Source of the DNA: Candidatus Nitronereus thalassa
GTDB taxonomy: Bacteria; Nitrospirota; Nitrospiria; Nitrospirales; UBA8639
Reading direction: 5' to 3'
NCBI RefSeq assembly: GCF_032191465.1
Contig: NZ_JAQOUE010000001.1
Span: 2,604,001 to 2,668,000 of the forward strand
Length of the DNA: 64,000 nucleotides
The position numbers were made by a program, and so were the translations under genes. Of this stretch, positions 17,976-27,175 are shown in pieces; position 1 is the first letter of the stretch; every line of letters starts with the position of its first letter. A model generated the notes under the pieces. The model had not been told where the DNA came from. It did no database searches and worked only from the letters and a program-made list of their open reading frames with translations.

Positions 17976-18012
17976 TTGACTTGTCATAATATGTCCATTA
18001 TTCTGGACATAT
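17976..18012 (+). promoter_or_regulatory. arsR promoter with overlapping inverted-repeat operator
   Basis: A -35 element TTGACT (17976-17981) is followed 17 bases later by TATTCT (17999-18004). Perfect inverted arms ATATGTCC (17989-17996) and GGACATAT (18005-18012) flank and enclose the -10 box. This is the expected geometry for repression by the ArsR encoded directly downstream. The start codon of arsR is at 18011, about seven bases after the -10, so the transcript is predicted to be leaderless. Confidence 0.75.
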
Positions 18013-18367
18013 GGACATACAAAAAGCCCTCATTGCCTTTGATGCTCTTTCCCAGGAAACCCGGTTGCGGGTGTTTCGCCTCTTGGTCGAACATGGCTCG
18101 AGCGGCGCCCCTGCGGGAGCCTTAAGTGAAGCCCTGGACATTCCGCATAACACGTTATCCTTTCATTTATCCCATATGAGCAACGCGGGCCTTGTTGTCT
18201 CGCAGCGTAAGGGTCGTTCCATCATCTACAGCGCGAACTTTGAGTTTTTTACCAACCTCATCCGGTTTATGGTGGAAGATTGTTGCAGTTCTGAAATGGC
18301 CAGCATACGAGACAATAAGAAGAAACAATGCAGCATTATTGAGCTTGCCCATTGCTGTGAACCTTAA
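18011..18367 (+). CDS. arsR: ArsR-family metalloregulatory repressor
   Basis: A 118-residue winged-helix protein (SQETRLRVFRLLVEHG, IPHNTLSFHLSHMSNAGLV) that represses its own operon and is released by arsenite or similar metalloids. Cysteines cluster near the C-terminus (EDCCSSEM, KKQCSI, AHCCEP), which could form a trivalent-arsenic site. This site lies at the C-terminal dimer helix and not in the DNA-recognition helix of the E. coli type. The ATG lies inside the right arm of the operator. It is the first gene of an arsR-arsI-arsC-acr3 operon. Confidence 0.9.
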   Translation: MDIQKALIAFDALSQETRLRVFRLLVEHGSSGAPAGALSEALDIPHNTLSFHLSHMSNAGLVVSQRKGRSIIYSANFEFFTNLIRFMVEDCCSSEMASIRDNKKKQCSIIELAHCCEP

Positions 18368-18384
18368 CTCAAGGAGAAAGTCTC

Positions 18385-18861
18385 ATGAAACGTCTCCATA
18401 TTCATGTCGGTGTGAGTGAACTTGATCAATCGATTCGTTTTTATAGTGCTTTATTTAATGCTGCACCCGTGAAGATCAAACCTGGCTATTCGAAATGGCT
18501 GCTCGACGATCCTTCCATGAATTTTGCCATTTCGACTCGTGTCTCTACCCAGGGCGTTGACCACTTGGGAATTCAGGTGGACGATGCTCAGGAATTAGAG
18601 GAGATGCGGGAACGTCTTAAACATGCAGGCATGTCTGTCTTCGATGAAGGGGAAACGGTATGTTGCTTTGCGCGGTCGGATAAAACCTGGGTGCAGGACC
18701 CCTCGGGCCTTCCCTGGGAAGCATATCGGACAATGGAGGAAGTGGAGGTGTTCTCCGACAAAATGCATCATGCAGAAAACGCCTGTTCCACACCTGATAC
18801 GTCGAATGAAGCTGAGTGTTGTGAGCCCTCACCTGCCTCGCAGGCCTGTTGCACCACATGA
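18385..18861 (+). CDS. arsI: ArsI/CadI-family glyoxalase-fold protein (putative C-As lyase)
   Basis: A 158-residue vicinal-oxygen-chelate fold protein (HIHVGVSELDQSIRFYSALF, DHLGIQVDD, WVQDPSGLPWEAYRT). The family includes ArsI, which cleaves the carbon-arsenic bond of trivalent organoarsenicals, and CadI-type metal-induced proteins. A Cys pair (ETVCCFARSDKTW) sits at the position expected for substrate arsenic binding. The C-terminus has further CC pairs (ECCEPSPASQACC). AAGGAG lies just upstream of the ATG, and the stop overlaps the next start (ATGA). The lyase function is inferred from family and operon. Confidence 0.8.
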   Translation: MKRLHIHVGVSELDQSIRFYSALFNAAPVKIKPGYSKWLLDDPSMNFAISTRVSTQGVDHLGIQVDDAQELEEMRERLKHAGMSVFDEGETVCCFARSDKTWVQDPSGLPWEAYRTMEEVEVFSDKMHHAENACSTPDTSNEAECCEPSPASQACCTT

Positions 18862-19415
18862 GTGTTCGCCCATTCAACGTGTTGTTTCTCTGCACCGGCA
18901 ATTCAGCGCGGAGCATTATGGCCGAAGGGCTGTTGAAATTTTGGGGGAAAGGAAAATTTCAAGGCTATAGTGCGGGGAGTCATCCTAAAGGCGAGGTGCA
19001 TCCCTTCGCACTTGATTTGCTCACGCGCTTGGATTTTCCTACTGACGGATTGCGCAGCAAGAGTTGGGAGGAATTTGCCCAACCAACTGCACCAAAAATA
19101 GATTTCGTGTTCACTGTCTGTGACAACGCCAGGGTTGAAACCTGTCCCGTGTGGCCTGGCCAGCCGATGACCGCCCATTGGGGCGTAGCTGATCCAGCTG
19201 TGGTTGGAGGGGATCACATTCAAAGAATGCAAGCCTTCCGCCAAGCCTTTCGTGAACTGGAAAATCGGATCAAGATTTTTACCAGTTTGCCCATTCGATA
19301 CTTGGATTCCATGAAGCTCCAACAGACCCTGCATGAAATTGGTCAGATTTCCATCGAGCACGCTCAATCAGAACCGACGGAATCACATCTCTACAAGCTG
19401 ATGAAGGAAGAATAA
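18858..19415 (+). CDS. arsC: Arsenate reductase, low-molecular-weight phosphatase type
   Basis: A 185-residue protein with the P-loop FLCTGNSARSIMAEG (CX5R) near the N-terminus, as in thioredoxin-coupled ArsC and LMW protein phosphatases. It also has VFTVCDNARVETCPVWPG, containing the two additional redox cysteines typical of arsenate reductase, and HWGVADPA. It reduces arsenate to arsenite for export by the following permease. I use the ATG at 18858, which overlaps the arsI stop by four bases; an upstream in-frame codon at 18849 is less likely. Confidence 0.9.
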   Translation: MSVRPFNVLFLCTGNSARSIMAEGLLKFWGKGKFQGYSAGSHPKGEVHPFALDLLTRLDFPTDGLRSKSWEEFAQPTAPKIDFVFTVCDNARVETCPVWPGQPMTAHWGVADPAVVGGDHIQRMQAFRQAFRELENRIKIFTSLPIRYLDSMKLQQTLHEIGQISIEHAQSEPTESHLYKLMKEE

Positions 19416-19416
19416 G

Positions 19417-20517
19417 ATGAGCGTGGCATGTGAACCACTGTCCCAGGAAACTCAGCACACGCCCCTTGGCCCATTTGAGCGATTCTTAACGGTATGGGTC
19501 GGACTGTGTATTTTGGTTGGCATTGGGCTTGGCCACTTTTTCCCTTCCGTATTTCATGTTCTGGGGCAGTGGGAAGTGGCGCAAGTAAACATTCCGATAG
19601 CTGTCCTTATCTGGCTTATGATGGTACCGATGCTGCTCAAGATTGACTTTGCGGCCCTCCACCACGTGACCAATCATTGGAAAGGTATCGGCGTCACGCT
19701 GTTCATCAACTGGGCGGTCAAGCCATTTTCCATGGCGGTGCTTGGGTGGTTTTTCATTCGGATCGTGTTCGACCCGTATCTTCCCATGGACCAACAAGAC
19801 GACTATATCGCGGGATTAATTCTGTTGGCCGCTGCCCCGTGTACCGCCATGGTGTTTGTTTGGAGTCACCTCTCGAAGGGGGAACCTCATTTCACCCTGA
19901 CCCAGGTGGCCTTGAATGACCTGATAATGATTGTTGCCTTTGCTCCGATTGTTGGCCTTTTGCTGGGATTATCCGCGATTACCGTACCCTGGGAGACGCT
20001 ATTTCTTTCGGTGGGTCTTTACATCGTGATTCCCGTGGCCTTTGCCCAGTGGTGGCGACGCAGCCTTTTACATCATGGCGGCACACAAAAACTTGGGCAC
20101 GTGTTGTCCCGTATGCATCCCATTTCCTTGGTAGCGTTGTTAGCTACCCTTGTGGTGTTATTTGGATTTCAAGGCGAACAAATTTTGGCGCAGCCGCTGA
20201 TCATTGCCATGTTGGCTGTGCCCATTCTGATTCAAGTCTATTTGAATTCCGGCCTTTCTTATATCTTAAACAGGACATTCGGGGTGGCGCATTGCGTCGC
20301 AGCTCCTTCGGCCTTAATCGGAGCCAGTAATTTTTTTGAATTGGCTGTCGCCACAGCAATTGTGCTATTTGGCTTTAATTCGGGAGCGGCGCTGGCTACG
20401 GTGGTTGGCGTCCTAGTAGAGGTCCCTGTCATGTTGTCGGTCGTCGCCATCGTGAATCAAACAAAGGTCTGGTATGAACAGGGATCTCATGTTCATGCTC
20501 CCCTGCCAAGGACCTAA
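19417..20517 (+). CDS. acr3: Arsenite efflux permease, Acr3 family
   Basis: A 366-residue inner-membrane protein with about ten hydrophobic helices. Acr3 hallmarks are present: IAVLIWLMMVPMLLKIDF in the second helix region and LLAAAPCTAMVFVWSHL with the essential conserved Cys, followed by NDLIMIVAFAP. It expels arsenite using the proton motive force. It starts one base after the arsC stop and ends the operon. The downstream gene is convergent; I see no clear terminator in between. Confidence 0.92.
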   Translation: MSVACEPLSQETQHTPLGPFERFLTVWVGLCILVGIGLGHFFPSVFHVLGQWEVAQVNIPIAVLIWLMMVPMLLKIDFAALHHVTNHWKGIGVTLFINWAVKPFSMAVLGWFFIRIVFDPYLPMDQQDDYIAGLILLAAAPCTAMVFVWSHLSKGEPHFTLTQVALNDLIMIVAFAPIVGLLLGLSAITVPWETLFLSVGLYIVIPVAFAQWWRRSLLHHGGTQKLGHVLSRMHPISLVALLATLVVLFGFQGEQILAQPLIIAMLAVPILIQVYLNSGLSYILNRTFGVAHCVAAPSALIGASNFFELAVATAIVLFGFNSGAALATVVGVLVEVPVMLSVVAIVNQTKVWYEQGSHVHAPLPRT

Positions 20518-20664
20518 AATCCAAGTATGGAGCCAGCAGGGAGTTAAGAAAGACCCCTTTTTCACTTATCCCATTAATACTCCACACTAGGTGAACCTGC
20601 AGCGAGGAAGTCAGACATAAATTTATCTTCTTTTAAATTTCTTTCTCCATATACATAGTGTCTT

Positions 20665-21345
20665 TTACTCTTTTGCTGGAAATAAACCTGGCCATTCGTC
20701 TGGCCTAATCATTACGTCACAAAAGAATTGTTTCTTCTGAACAACTGGACGTAGGATGGCTGACCATCCTTCTTCTAGACCCACTTGACGATTTCCTTCA
20801 TCGTTATTTCTGAGGAAAGCGTTTATCTTCCCGCTGTGGCCCACCGCTAGAACATTGGTATCGGGATTTTGTTTTGACCTTTTCCAAAGTTCATCTGCCA
20901 GATTATTAAAATCTCCAAATCTGGGTTTAAAATCATCACTCGGGTCGACTTTCTTTTTGAATAGGACAAGTAAACTGGCAGTGTCGGTTGTTCGTTTCCA
21001 AGGACTCGCCACGGCATGTTCTATTTCCATATTTCGATTTAATATTTCTCCCGAATTATAGGCTTTCTTCAAACCATCGGTCGTTAGTGGTATCCATTGA
21101 TCGTCCTTGCAGTGCTCCCTATCTTTTTCAAAATGACGAAAGAGTAAGACAAAGCCCTTCCTGGTTTTGAGGCCGTCCTGTAATGCTTTCTGTTGCACTT
21201 TACTAAGATTACTCCAACTTGGGCATGCATTTTCTAGCCAGCTCTCATTTTCAGCAGCAAGAGAGGTAGCAGAGTGGAGTGTAAGAAAACATGCACCTAA
21301 CATCAGCACATAGCATAATTGTTTTAAAAAAAAGAGAGGGTTCAT
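20665..21345 (-). CDS. Exported histidine phosphatase superfamily protein
   Basis: A 226-residue protein with an N-terminal signal peptide (CYVLMLGACFLTLHSATSLAAE). The branch-specific active site is VLLFRHFEKDREHC, in which RHxE replaces the classical RHGE. It is followed by WIPLTTDGLKKA, ASPWKRTTDTA and AVGHSGKINAFL, the second catalytic His. This is the periplasmic histidine phosphatase type; the substrate is unknown. AAGGA lies eight bases before the ATG. It is the last gene of a four-gene minus-strand run of exported proteins. Confidence 0.82.
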   Translation of the reverse strand: MNPLFFLKQLCYVLMLGACFLTLHSATSLAAENESWLENACPSWSNLSKVQQKALQDGLKTRKGFVLLFRHFEKDREHCKDDQWIPLTTDGLKKAYNSGEILNRNMEIEHAVASPWKRTTDTASLLVLFKKKVDPSDDFKPRFGDFNNLADELWKRSKQNPDTNVLAVGHSGKINAFLRNNDEGNRQVGLEEGWSAILRPVVQKKQFFCDVMIRPDEWPGLFPAKE

Positions 21346-21411
21346 GAAAATATTCCTTTTTCTTGTTTTCTATAAACGATCGGCGAGGTCTTCGAGAAAT
21401 TTTTTGTTCCG

Positions 21412-22497
21412 CTATTTCCAATCATTCGGAATTGTCACTAAAAATGCGACTGGGGTCGCCTTCTTGTCATCATAAACCAGCACTAAACGTTCTCCTTCTT
21501 CAAACCATCCGAGTCCTTCCCAGTTGGCTTTTTTTAATTTATTTTTATCCGACGCTGAACCTTTTTCGATCACGTCGGATAAATCTAGTGGGCCACTAAA
21601 AGGGCGTCCCTCCATCGTGAAACGCTGCAACCATTTATGTTTGAATCTTTCATCCGGTGGCAGCTGAGAATCAGTACTTTCCGAACTGAGCAAAACAATG
21701 AATCCCCATTCTTTTTTTCCGTTTTGCATTTGATCCCATTGGTGCCAAACTAAGTCTGGAGCTCGAAAACGTTGCGCGAAAGGTTCTGTTCCCTGGGGTT
21801 TAGGAACATCAAGCCGCAAATGTTTTAGCGCGTCCTTCTCTTTGAGCTTTCTGCAAGGATTTGGATTCTCCTTACATGAGCTCTGAATCAGCTCTCCATT
21901 TCGACCAACATCATGAACCCAAATAATGGGGAAAAAAGGAATTGTTCCAACAAGATCTTGTAATTGAAGAGGAAGATCATTTTTTTCTGGGTACCCTCCC
22001 TCCCACAATACAGCAACACGAGACGATCCATTATCAAGAGTTCGGACAGCCAAGCCCTCTAATCCACGGTTGCCCAATTCACTCAACGGGCTGTCATATT
22101 CCGTAAGAATTCCATCTTTTCCTATTAACGCTCGAAGCCTTTCTGAAAGAACCACCACCTGACTATTAGCCAGAATGTCTATGGCTTCGAGATCGATCCC
22201 GAGTTGGCTTTGCTTCCCATCAGGAATTTTTACTCCACAGAGCTTAGGTATAGGAATGATATCAGTACCAGCCTTTGGCGCATCGAAAGGATAGTAGGTC
22301 CCAGGTTTTCCATCATCGACAATAACAAGCTTATCGCCTAAACGGGCAATCCCTGAAGCCTCTCTTATTTCTACTTTTTTACATTCCTCATTCTCCTTAG
22401 TCACTTGGGAAAATCCGAGCCCTACGAAGAAGAAAACTGAAATAGCTATGGCCAAACTTCCGTGAAAGAGTTTTCCCCATTTCTTATAGGTAATCAT
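21412..22497 (-). CDS. Exported protein, possible beta-propeller
   Basis: A 361-residue product with a signal peptide (LAIAISVFFFVGLGFSQ). The ATG at 22497 is preceded by GAGAGG at eight bases; the frame continues to 22524. Sequences such as REASGIARLGDKLVIVDDG, IDLEAIDILANSQVVVLSE and ANWEGLGWFEEGERLVLVYDD resemble the repeated blades of esterase-like or SdiA-regulated propeller proteins that read phytase-like or lipoprotein ligands. This is only a resemblance. Neighbours are a histidine phosphatase (67 bp downstream) and a small Gly-rich exported protein. Confidence 0.65.
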   Translation of the reverse strand: MITYKKWGKLFHGSLAIAISVFFFVGLGFSQVTKENEECKKVEIREASGIARLGDKLVIVDDGKPGTYYPFDAPKAGTDIIPIPKLCGVKIPDGKQSQLGIDLEAIDILANSQVVVLSERLRALIGKDGILTEYDSPLSELGNRGLEGLAVRTLDNGSSRVAVLWEGGYPEKNDLPLQLQDLVGTIPFFPIIWVHDVGRNGELIQSSCKENPNPCRKLKEKDALKHLRLDVPKPQGTEPFAQRFRAPDLVWHQWDQMQNGKKEWGFIVLLSSESTDSQLPPDERFKHKWLQRFTMEGRPFSGPLDLSDVIEKGSASDKNKLKKANWEGLGWFEEGERLVLVYDDKKATPVAFLVTIPNDWK

Positions 22498-22587
22498 TGA
22501 AGAGACCTCTCTATTTCCATACATTTCTTGATAATTATTAGTTTGGTTTCAAGCCAATGATTTAATTCTTTTTGGTTATATGCAATT

Positions 22588-23034
22588 TCATTTCATCTTG
22601 ACGGTAAAGCCTTTGGGACCCACTGAGGTCCAAAGTCCCATCGTAGAACCGGTGATTTGCATAACTACCCCGTTCTGGTTAGCCATAGAAATAACAATGC
22701 CGCCGCCGCCTATGGCAATTCCAGCACCAACAGAATAATAAGTACCTATGAAATTAGAAAGAGAGGGAAGGTGTGATATTGTCGCTTTCCCACTCATACT
22801 GCTAATGCCTACATCAGCAAGACCAAAACCATCCATAGTAAAAAAGTAGGTACCATCTTCATAGTCAAGCTGTCCCTCTCCCCATTGAGCGCCCAGCCCT
22901 ATTCCGGCTGATGTAAGTTTTAGTTTGATATTTGCTGGTTTGCATTGATCTTCCGGAAATCCAGTTAATGGGAAACATAGGAGAAGAAGAGCTAAACACA
23001 AGAAAAACCAAGTCCGTGTAATATGTTTAATCAT
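22588..23034 (-). CDS. Small Gly-rich exported protein
   Basis: A 148-residue product with a signal peptide (TWFFLCLALLLLCFPLTGF). The mature part has GIGLGAQWGEGQLDYEDG, FGLADVGISSMSG, GTYYSVGAGIAIGGGG and NQNGVVMQITGSTMGLW. This pattern recalls DUF1134/EipA-like periplasmic proteins, but I am not certain. GGAG lies six bases before the ATG. It is located between the large lipoprotein gene and the propeller-like gene on the same strand. Confidence 0.65.
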   Translation of the reverse strand: MIKHITRTWFFLCLALLLLCFPLTGFPEDQCKPANIKLKLTSAGIGLGAQWGEGQLDYEDGTYFFTMDGFGLADVGISSMSGKATISHLPSLSNFIGTYYSVGAGIAIGGGGIVISMANQNGVVMQITGSTMGLWTSVGPKGFTVKMK

Positions 23035-23102
23035 TTCTGTCTCCTATCTAGCAGCCCATAGAATGAATTTTCATACCCATAGCAAATGAATGGAAACATG
23101 TT

Positions 23103-26100
23103 CTAACTACCTTGTTGAATCGTGAGTTTTCCCTCAAATACAGGTAAGTACAGGGTATCTCCCTCAGCGATAAAGGTGACGGTCAAAGGGCCACCCTTAT
23201 GCAGTTTATTATATGTTGCTTGATTCGAGGGTGGAGCCAGCCCAAGAACAACGTCAAATTGACGCACGGTGGAATTAGACACACTGGGTTGAACTGACAA
23301 GTTAATAGTGTCCGCGCCTTTTGTTATTTTGGCTTTGAGTTTTAAACCAGGGTAAGCATCCTTCCAATTGAGTGGCAGGGTAATGCCTACAGTGTTGCCT
23401 TGACCGATGTCCGCAATATTGAGCGTATTTATCTGGATTTTTGAGTTGGGACTGTTCTTCTTATAGAAAACAACGGTTTCTCCGGTATTCAATTCTTCAT
23501 CTTGAGCATTCTCATTTGGTGTAATCAGTAGCGCAGCCTCAAGTACAGTACCATCCACGTATTTAGTTTCATCGAGTTTAGGTGCACTTTTTGCGGCCAC
23601 CTTTTTTTGATCGCTTGTAATAGATGCATCAAACTTATTCCACTTGTTTTTGCCTTTTATCCTCAATCCCAGTCCAATTGCATGGTAGGCATTGGGAGGA
23701 GTTCCTCCGAGAATGTCATACGCCAGAGGACCATCATTAATAAAACTTGGCGGAGGATTAAAAGTGAGTTGGTAGACGGCTGATGATCCACACCGCTCCT
23801 TTTTCCCTTGGTCCATCACGGGAATATGAAACTCGCCGCTCCCATGAGTAGTGTAGACTCGCAATTCAGCCTGTTTGGTAGAGTTTGTCGTAGGAAATCC
23901 GTAACTACCGAATGTCGCTCGAAGACCAGCCATATTGGGAAGCACCCTCACTTCAGGGGCCGGGCTGCCATTTAAATATACTTCTGGATTGCGCCACAAA
24001 TTGGCACCGTGAATTAAAAAGGTTTTCGCAGGCGTACACACTGAAATTTCAGGCGGAAATACCGATTCGATATTCGTATTGATCCTTTTTGCGATTCTAT
24101 GAAGAAAGACCCCATGGTTATTTGCAATCTTCCTGGTTAATTCATCTAACCCGGCAGCATTTACCGGAAGAGAAAGTTCCTGTGATACTGGTGTTGAATT
24201 AGGAAGTTTCCCGGCATTCTGAAAGTTGAAGGCAGACCAAGATCCAACCCATACGGATTCTATGTTTAATTTCACGCCAAGCCACCAAGCAGGGATTGAC
24301 ACATCTCCGCCGATTTGGTGTCGAGCAACGACATGAGTGAGTTTTAACTTGTTTCCTGCAGGGTCCACTCGCACCTTGGGCCCAAAAATCCATCCAAGCC
24401 AAGAATGTTCAGCGTTTTCATTGTGCCCGGAAAAGCCCATGACTAAAGGAGCACGCTCCAACGAATCGACTTTTCCCATCATGCTCCGCAAATAACCAAG
24501 GCCCGCATTCATGCCCACGCCATATTGGGGGACTGTGGCTGCAAGTGCAAAAGCCATTTGCATAGTATTTGCTGCACTCGCGATCGTGGACAATCGTTGG
24601 TCGCGTTGATTTGGTATAGTTGCATATACATGAGTTTTGCCCTTGTAGATATCTTTACCGCCAACTGAGGAGGTCAAGTCATTCTTAAATCCTTCTGGAA
24701 CTTCAATCTGCAGTGGTGAGCTGCCATCTACAGATACGACTCCTGAGCTCTGAATAGACAGAGAGTTTTTCGTCGCTAGTTCATTACATGCTTGATTGTC
24801 GAGAATTAGAGCACTATTTGACTGCTGATGAGGAAATAAGTTGGACTTGGATAGTAGGGTCTCATTTTTTACCTTTGCCTCATATCTTTCCAAAGCTTTG
24901 TTAATATTTTCCGGGAACAGGCCTTCTTGGCGTAATGCCTCTAGGGCTAGACGTTTTGATGCTTCCAATTGAGAGAATGCCTTTAGCTTTTCTGGCAAAC
25001 TGTTATTACAGTATTCGGTAGGTGGACTTTCCGAATCTAAGAATTTAGGGGATGCGCGAGCCAACTGTGCTTCTCGGGAAGTTGAAGATTCAGGAAGAAG
25101 GGCTAAATAGAGAAATACGCAGTATTCACTATTTTTGACATCGTCTGAAGATCCACATGAAATACCGTCCTTCAGAGGCATATAGTCCAATTCAACCCTA
25201 AAGAGTCCTGTATCCTGGCCAAGCTCGGTATAATATCTCCGATAATCCCCAAGATGGGCTAAATAAGGATTTAAGGTTCTTTCTTCGTATGTATTGAGTT
25301 TAAGGGTCAAATGTCGGAGCCACTCAATATAAAGATTTTTGAGGCTAGGTTCGGAATAATCCGGGGGCGACAAAGTAATTCGGCTAAATCCCCATCTATT
25401 CTTATCCGGTCCCGGCAACACACTGGCCATAAATTGAAGACGGTATAAGGTATTTCCATCCAAGTCATGCATGTCATCTAACTTGGCTTCAGAAAGATCA
25501 CTTTGGACCATAGCCCGGTAGGCTTGCATGGATGCATACCTGTCTTCCGGAGAAGTGTTGATGCCACTCTTACGAGCTGCCGCAAAACCGCCGTTTTCAA
25601 TTTTTCCCAGTAAGGCGTCAAGCCTTGTCCTCAAGGTGCCTAAACTGCTTTCCATGCCAGCGAGGTCTTCAAATTTCGGTGGGATCAACCCACCCCCATT
25701 TTCGCCTGCTCCTCCAGCTTGATTTGGTTCTACCTGTTTGGTGGGATCTGCCTGAAGGTCATCAAGTTGTCGTTGTACACCAAGTAATTCTGCTCGAAGT
25801 TTTGTTGATTGGATTTCATGCCTTAACCCCTCTTGCTCAAAGGCCATCATGCTCGTCGGATCAAATTTTATTCCCAGTTGACCAGTCAAAATAGAGATGG
25901 CACTGAGATCCCGTCTTAATTGAGCCTCATATATCAATGTTGGACTCTCGTCCAATAGTCGCTTTAGATGCTGAGCTTCTTCCAAACGATCATTTTGCAA
26001 GGTAGCTCGTGAAAAAACTTGGGGTTCACTGAGAATAATCTTCGCCGGCAAGAACTCCGCATTTTCATTTACGTCATCAATATTGGCGCTATAGAATTTG

Positions 26101-26201
26101 TTCACAGGATATAAATAGTTGTCGATGAAGCCGCAGGAAGGAGTCATAAAAATAAGGAGAAAAAGAAAGAGTCTGTTTACTGGACAGTCATTTGTTCCCA
26201 T
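23103..26201 (-). CDS. Very large putative lipoprotein of unknown function
   Basis: A 1032-residue product. The ATG at 26201 has GGAGG six bases upstream; the frame reaches 26264. A short signal ends in LFLLIFMTPSCG, a plausible lipobox, so Cys would be lipidated. After about residue 60 comes a coiled-coil-like region (LEEAQHLKRLLDES, LRAELLGVQRQLDDL). A central beta-rich portion contains an IPT/TIG-like motif (KTFLIHGANLWRNPEVYLNG), and the C-terminal part is again beta-rich. I recognise no named family. It heads the minus-strand run of exported proteins and could be a surface or periplasmic scaffold. Confidence 0.75.
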   Translation of the reverse strand: MGTNDCPVNRLFLFLLIFMTPSCGFIDNYLYPVNKFYSANIDDVNENAEFLPAKIILSEPQVFSRATLQNDRLEEAQHLKRLLDESPTLIYEAQLRRDLSAISILTGQLGIKFDPTSMMAFEQEGLRHEIQSTKLRAELLGVQRQLDDLQADPTKQVEPNQAGGAGENGGGLIPPKFEDLAGMESSLGTLRTRLDALLGKIENGGFAAARKSGINTSPEDRYASMQAYRAMVQSDLSEAKLDDMHDLDGNTLYRLQFMASVLPGPDKNRWGFSRITLSPPDYSEPSLKNLYIEWLRHLTLKLNTYEERTLNPYLAHLGDYRRYYTELGQDTGLFRVELDYMPLKDGISCGSSDDVKNSEYCVFLYLALLPESSTSREAQLARASPKFLDSESPPTEYCNNSLPEKLKAFSQLEASKRLALEALRQEGLFPENINKALERYEAKVKNETLLSKSNLFPHQQSNSALILDNQACNELATKNSLSIQSSGVVSVDGSSPLQIEVPEGFKNDLTSSVGGKDIYKGKTHVYATIPNQRDQRLSTIASAANTMQMAFALAATVPQYGVGMNAGLGYLRSMMGKVDSLERAPLVMGFSGHNENAEHSWLGWIFGPKVRVDPAGNKLKLTHVVARHQIGGDVSIPAWWLGVKLNIESVWVGSWSAFNFQNAGKLPNSTPVSQELSLPVNAAGLDELTRKIANNHGVFLHRIAKRINTNIESVFPPEISVCTPAKTFLIHGANLWRNPEVYLNGSPAPEVRVLPNMAGLRATFGSYGFPTTNSTKQAELRVYTTHGSGEFHIPVMDQGKKERCGSSAVYQLTFNPPPSFINDGPLAYDILGGTPPNAYHAIGLGLRIKGKNKWNKFDASITSDQKKVAAKSAPKLDETKYVDGTVLEAALLITPNENAQDEELNTGETVVFYKKNSPNSKIQINTLNIADIGQGNTVGITLPLNWKDAYPGLKLKAKITKGADTINLSVQPSVSNSTVRQFDVVLGLAPPSNQATYNKLHKGGPLTVTFIAEGDTLYLPVFEGKLTIQQGS

Positions 26202-26264
26202 TGAATTCCTCCATTTTCTTGCCGTCTTTCTAAAGAACTGTTTTATCCTATTTATCCTATGCAT

Positions 26265-26959
26265 CCAATTTAATTGTTTCGTTTTTTGTGCATACCCCCA
26301 ATGTCATAAAAGTCGCGTTTTGCAGAAGCCTTCAACAAGCAGAAAAAGCAATTTTCATACCTAGCTGGCCAGTGGCCGTTTTGGGATAAAACATCTACAT
26401 TTCTATGATATTTAGTCTTTTCACAAATTTCATTGTCTCAACGAATCCAAAACATTTCGGATTCCTATGACAATTATGTAAACCTTGGTTACAGTACCCT
26501 TATCCTAAAAATCCACCATCCTCTTGGCCTAGTGTTTCGGGAATAGGCCTAAAGTTCGTGCTTCAGGCAAGCACGATTCTTAAAATCTTAAAAAATACAG
26601 TGAGCAGTATGTTTTTCATAAAAAAGGCCCAGGGAGTTCTTCGCTCCCTGGGCCTTCCCTGGCCCTTTCTTCATAAAAAAAAGAGACCTCAATAATTTTT
26701 GCAATTTGGATCTATTTGTGGTCTGCAAGGTACTCTTCGTCAACCTCAAATTCAAGAAGGAATTTTTTCCCTCCACCTCTGCCTTAAGGTTTTATACAGA
26801 AATTTCGCGATCTTAAAACGTGGGGCTCAATAAAGAGTTAAACGAAAATTTGATAGGCCTTCAGGAAAGGAGAAATTCAAAAAGAGGAGATTTATGATTA
26901 GAAGTTTGATAGGTGTTTAGGATCTATTCAAAACCATATATTTTAGTAAGGAATGTTTG
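26265..26959. other. Non-coding region downstream of tRNA-Gln
   Basis: About 700 bp without a credible gene. It contains the terminator hairpin at 26624-26656 and, near its left end, the expected promoter of the large lipoprotein gene. A 62-codon minus-strand frame spans the hairpin and is not credible as a gene. Confidence 0.45.
26619..26656 (-). terminator. Rho-independent terminator on the minus strand
   Basis: Perfect 13-bp arms AAGGCCCAGGGAG (26624-26636) and CTCCCTGGGCCTT (26644-26656) surround a seven-base loop. On the minus strand the stem is followed directly by a run of T (positions 26625-26621 read in reverse). It would end transcripts coming from the tRNA-Gln side, about 300 bp upstream, before the lipoprotein gene promoter. 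Confidence 0.8.
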
Positions 26960-27033
26960 TGGCTGGGGGACCAGGAATCGAACCTGGGTTCACAGATCCA
27001 AAATCTGTTGTCTTGCCCCTAGACGATCCCCCA
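26960..27033 (-). tRNA. tRNA-Gln (UUG)
   Basis: The minus strand folds into a complete cloverleaf. The acceptor stem is TGGGGGA (27033-27027) paired with TCCCCCA. The anticodon arm has loop TTTTGGA, giving anticodon TTG, and the T-arm contains GGTTCGATTCC. The discriminator is G and a CCA end is encoded (26962-26960). The TGGGGxATCGTC start is typical of tRNA-Gln. Confidence 0.95.
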
Positions 27034-27175
27034 ACCAGGGCGACACCTTATCCGTCTGGGGTCTATTCCGTCAAGAGTTTCGTCCGTGGCTTGTTGCTGG
27101 TCACTCGTCCCCCAGGAAACACAAAAAGACGTATCACGGAATACGCTTCACGCATGGCGCTTCACGTCTGCTATG

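Noticed and set aside
26588..26776. 62-codon minus-strand frame
   Set aside because: It runs through the terminator hairpin and has no start signal or similarity to known proteins.
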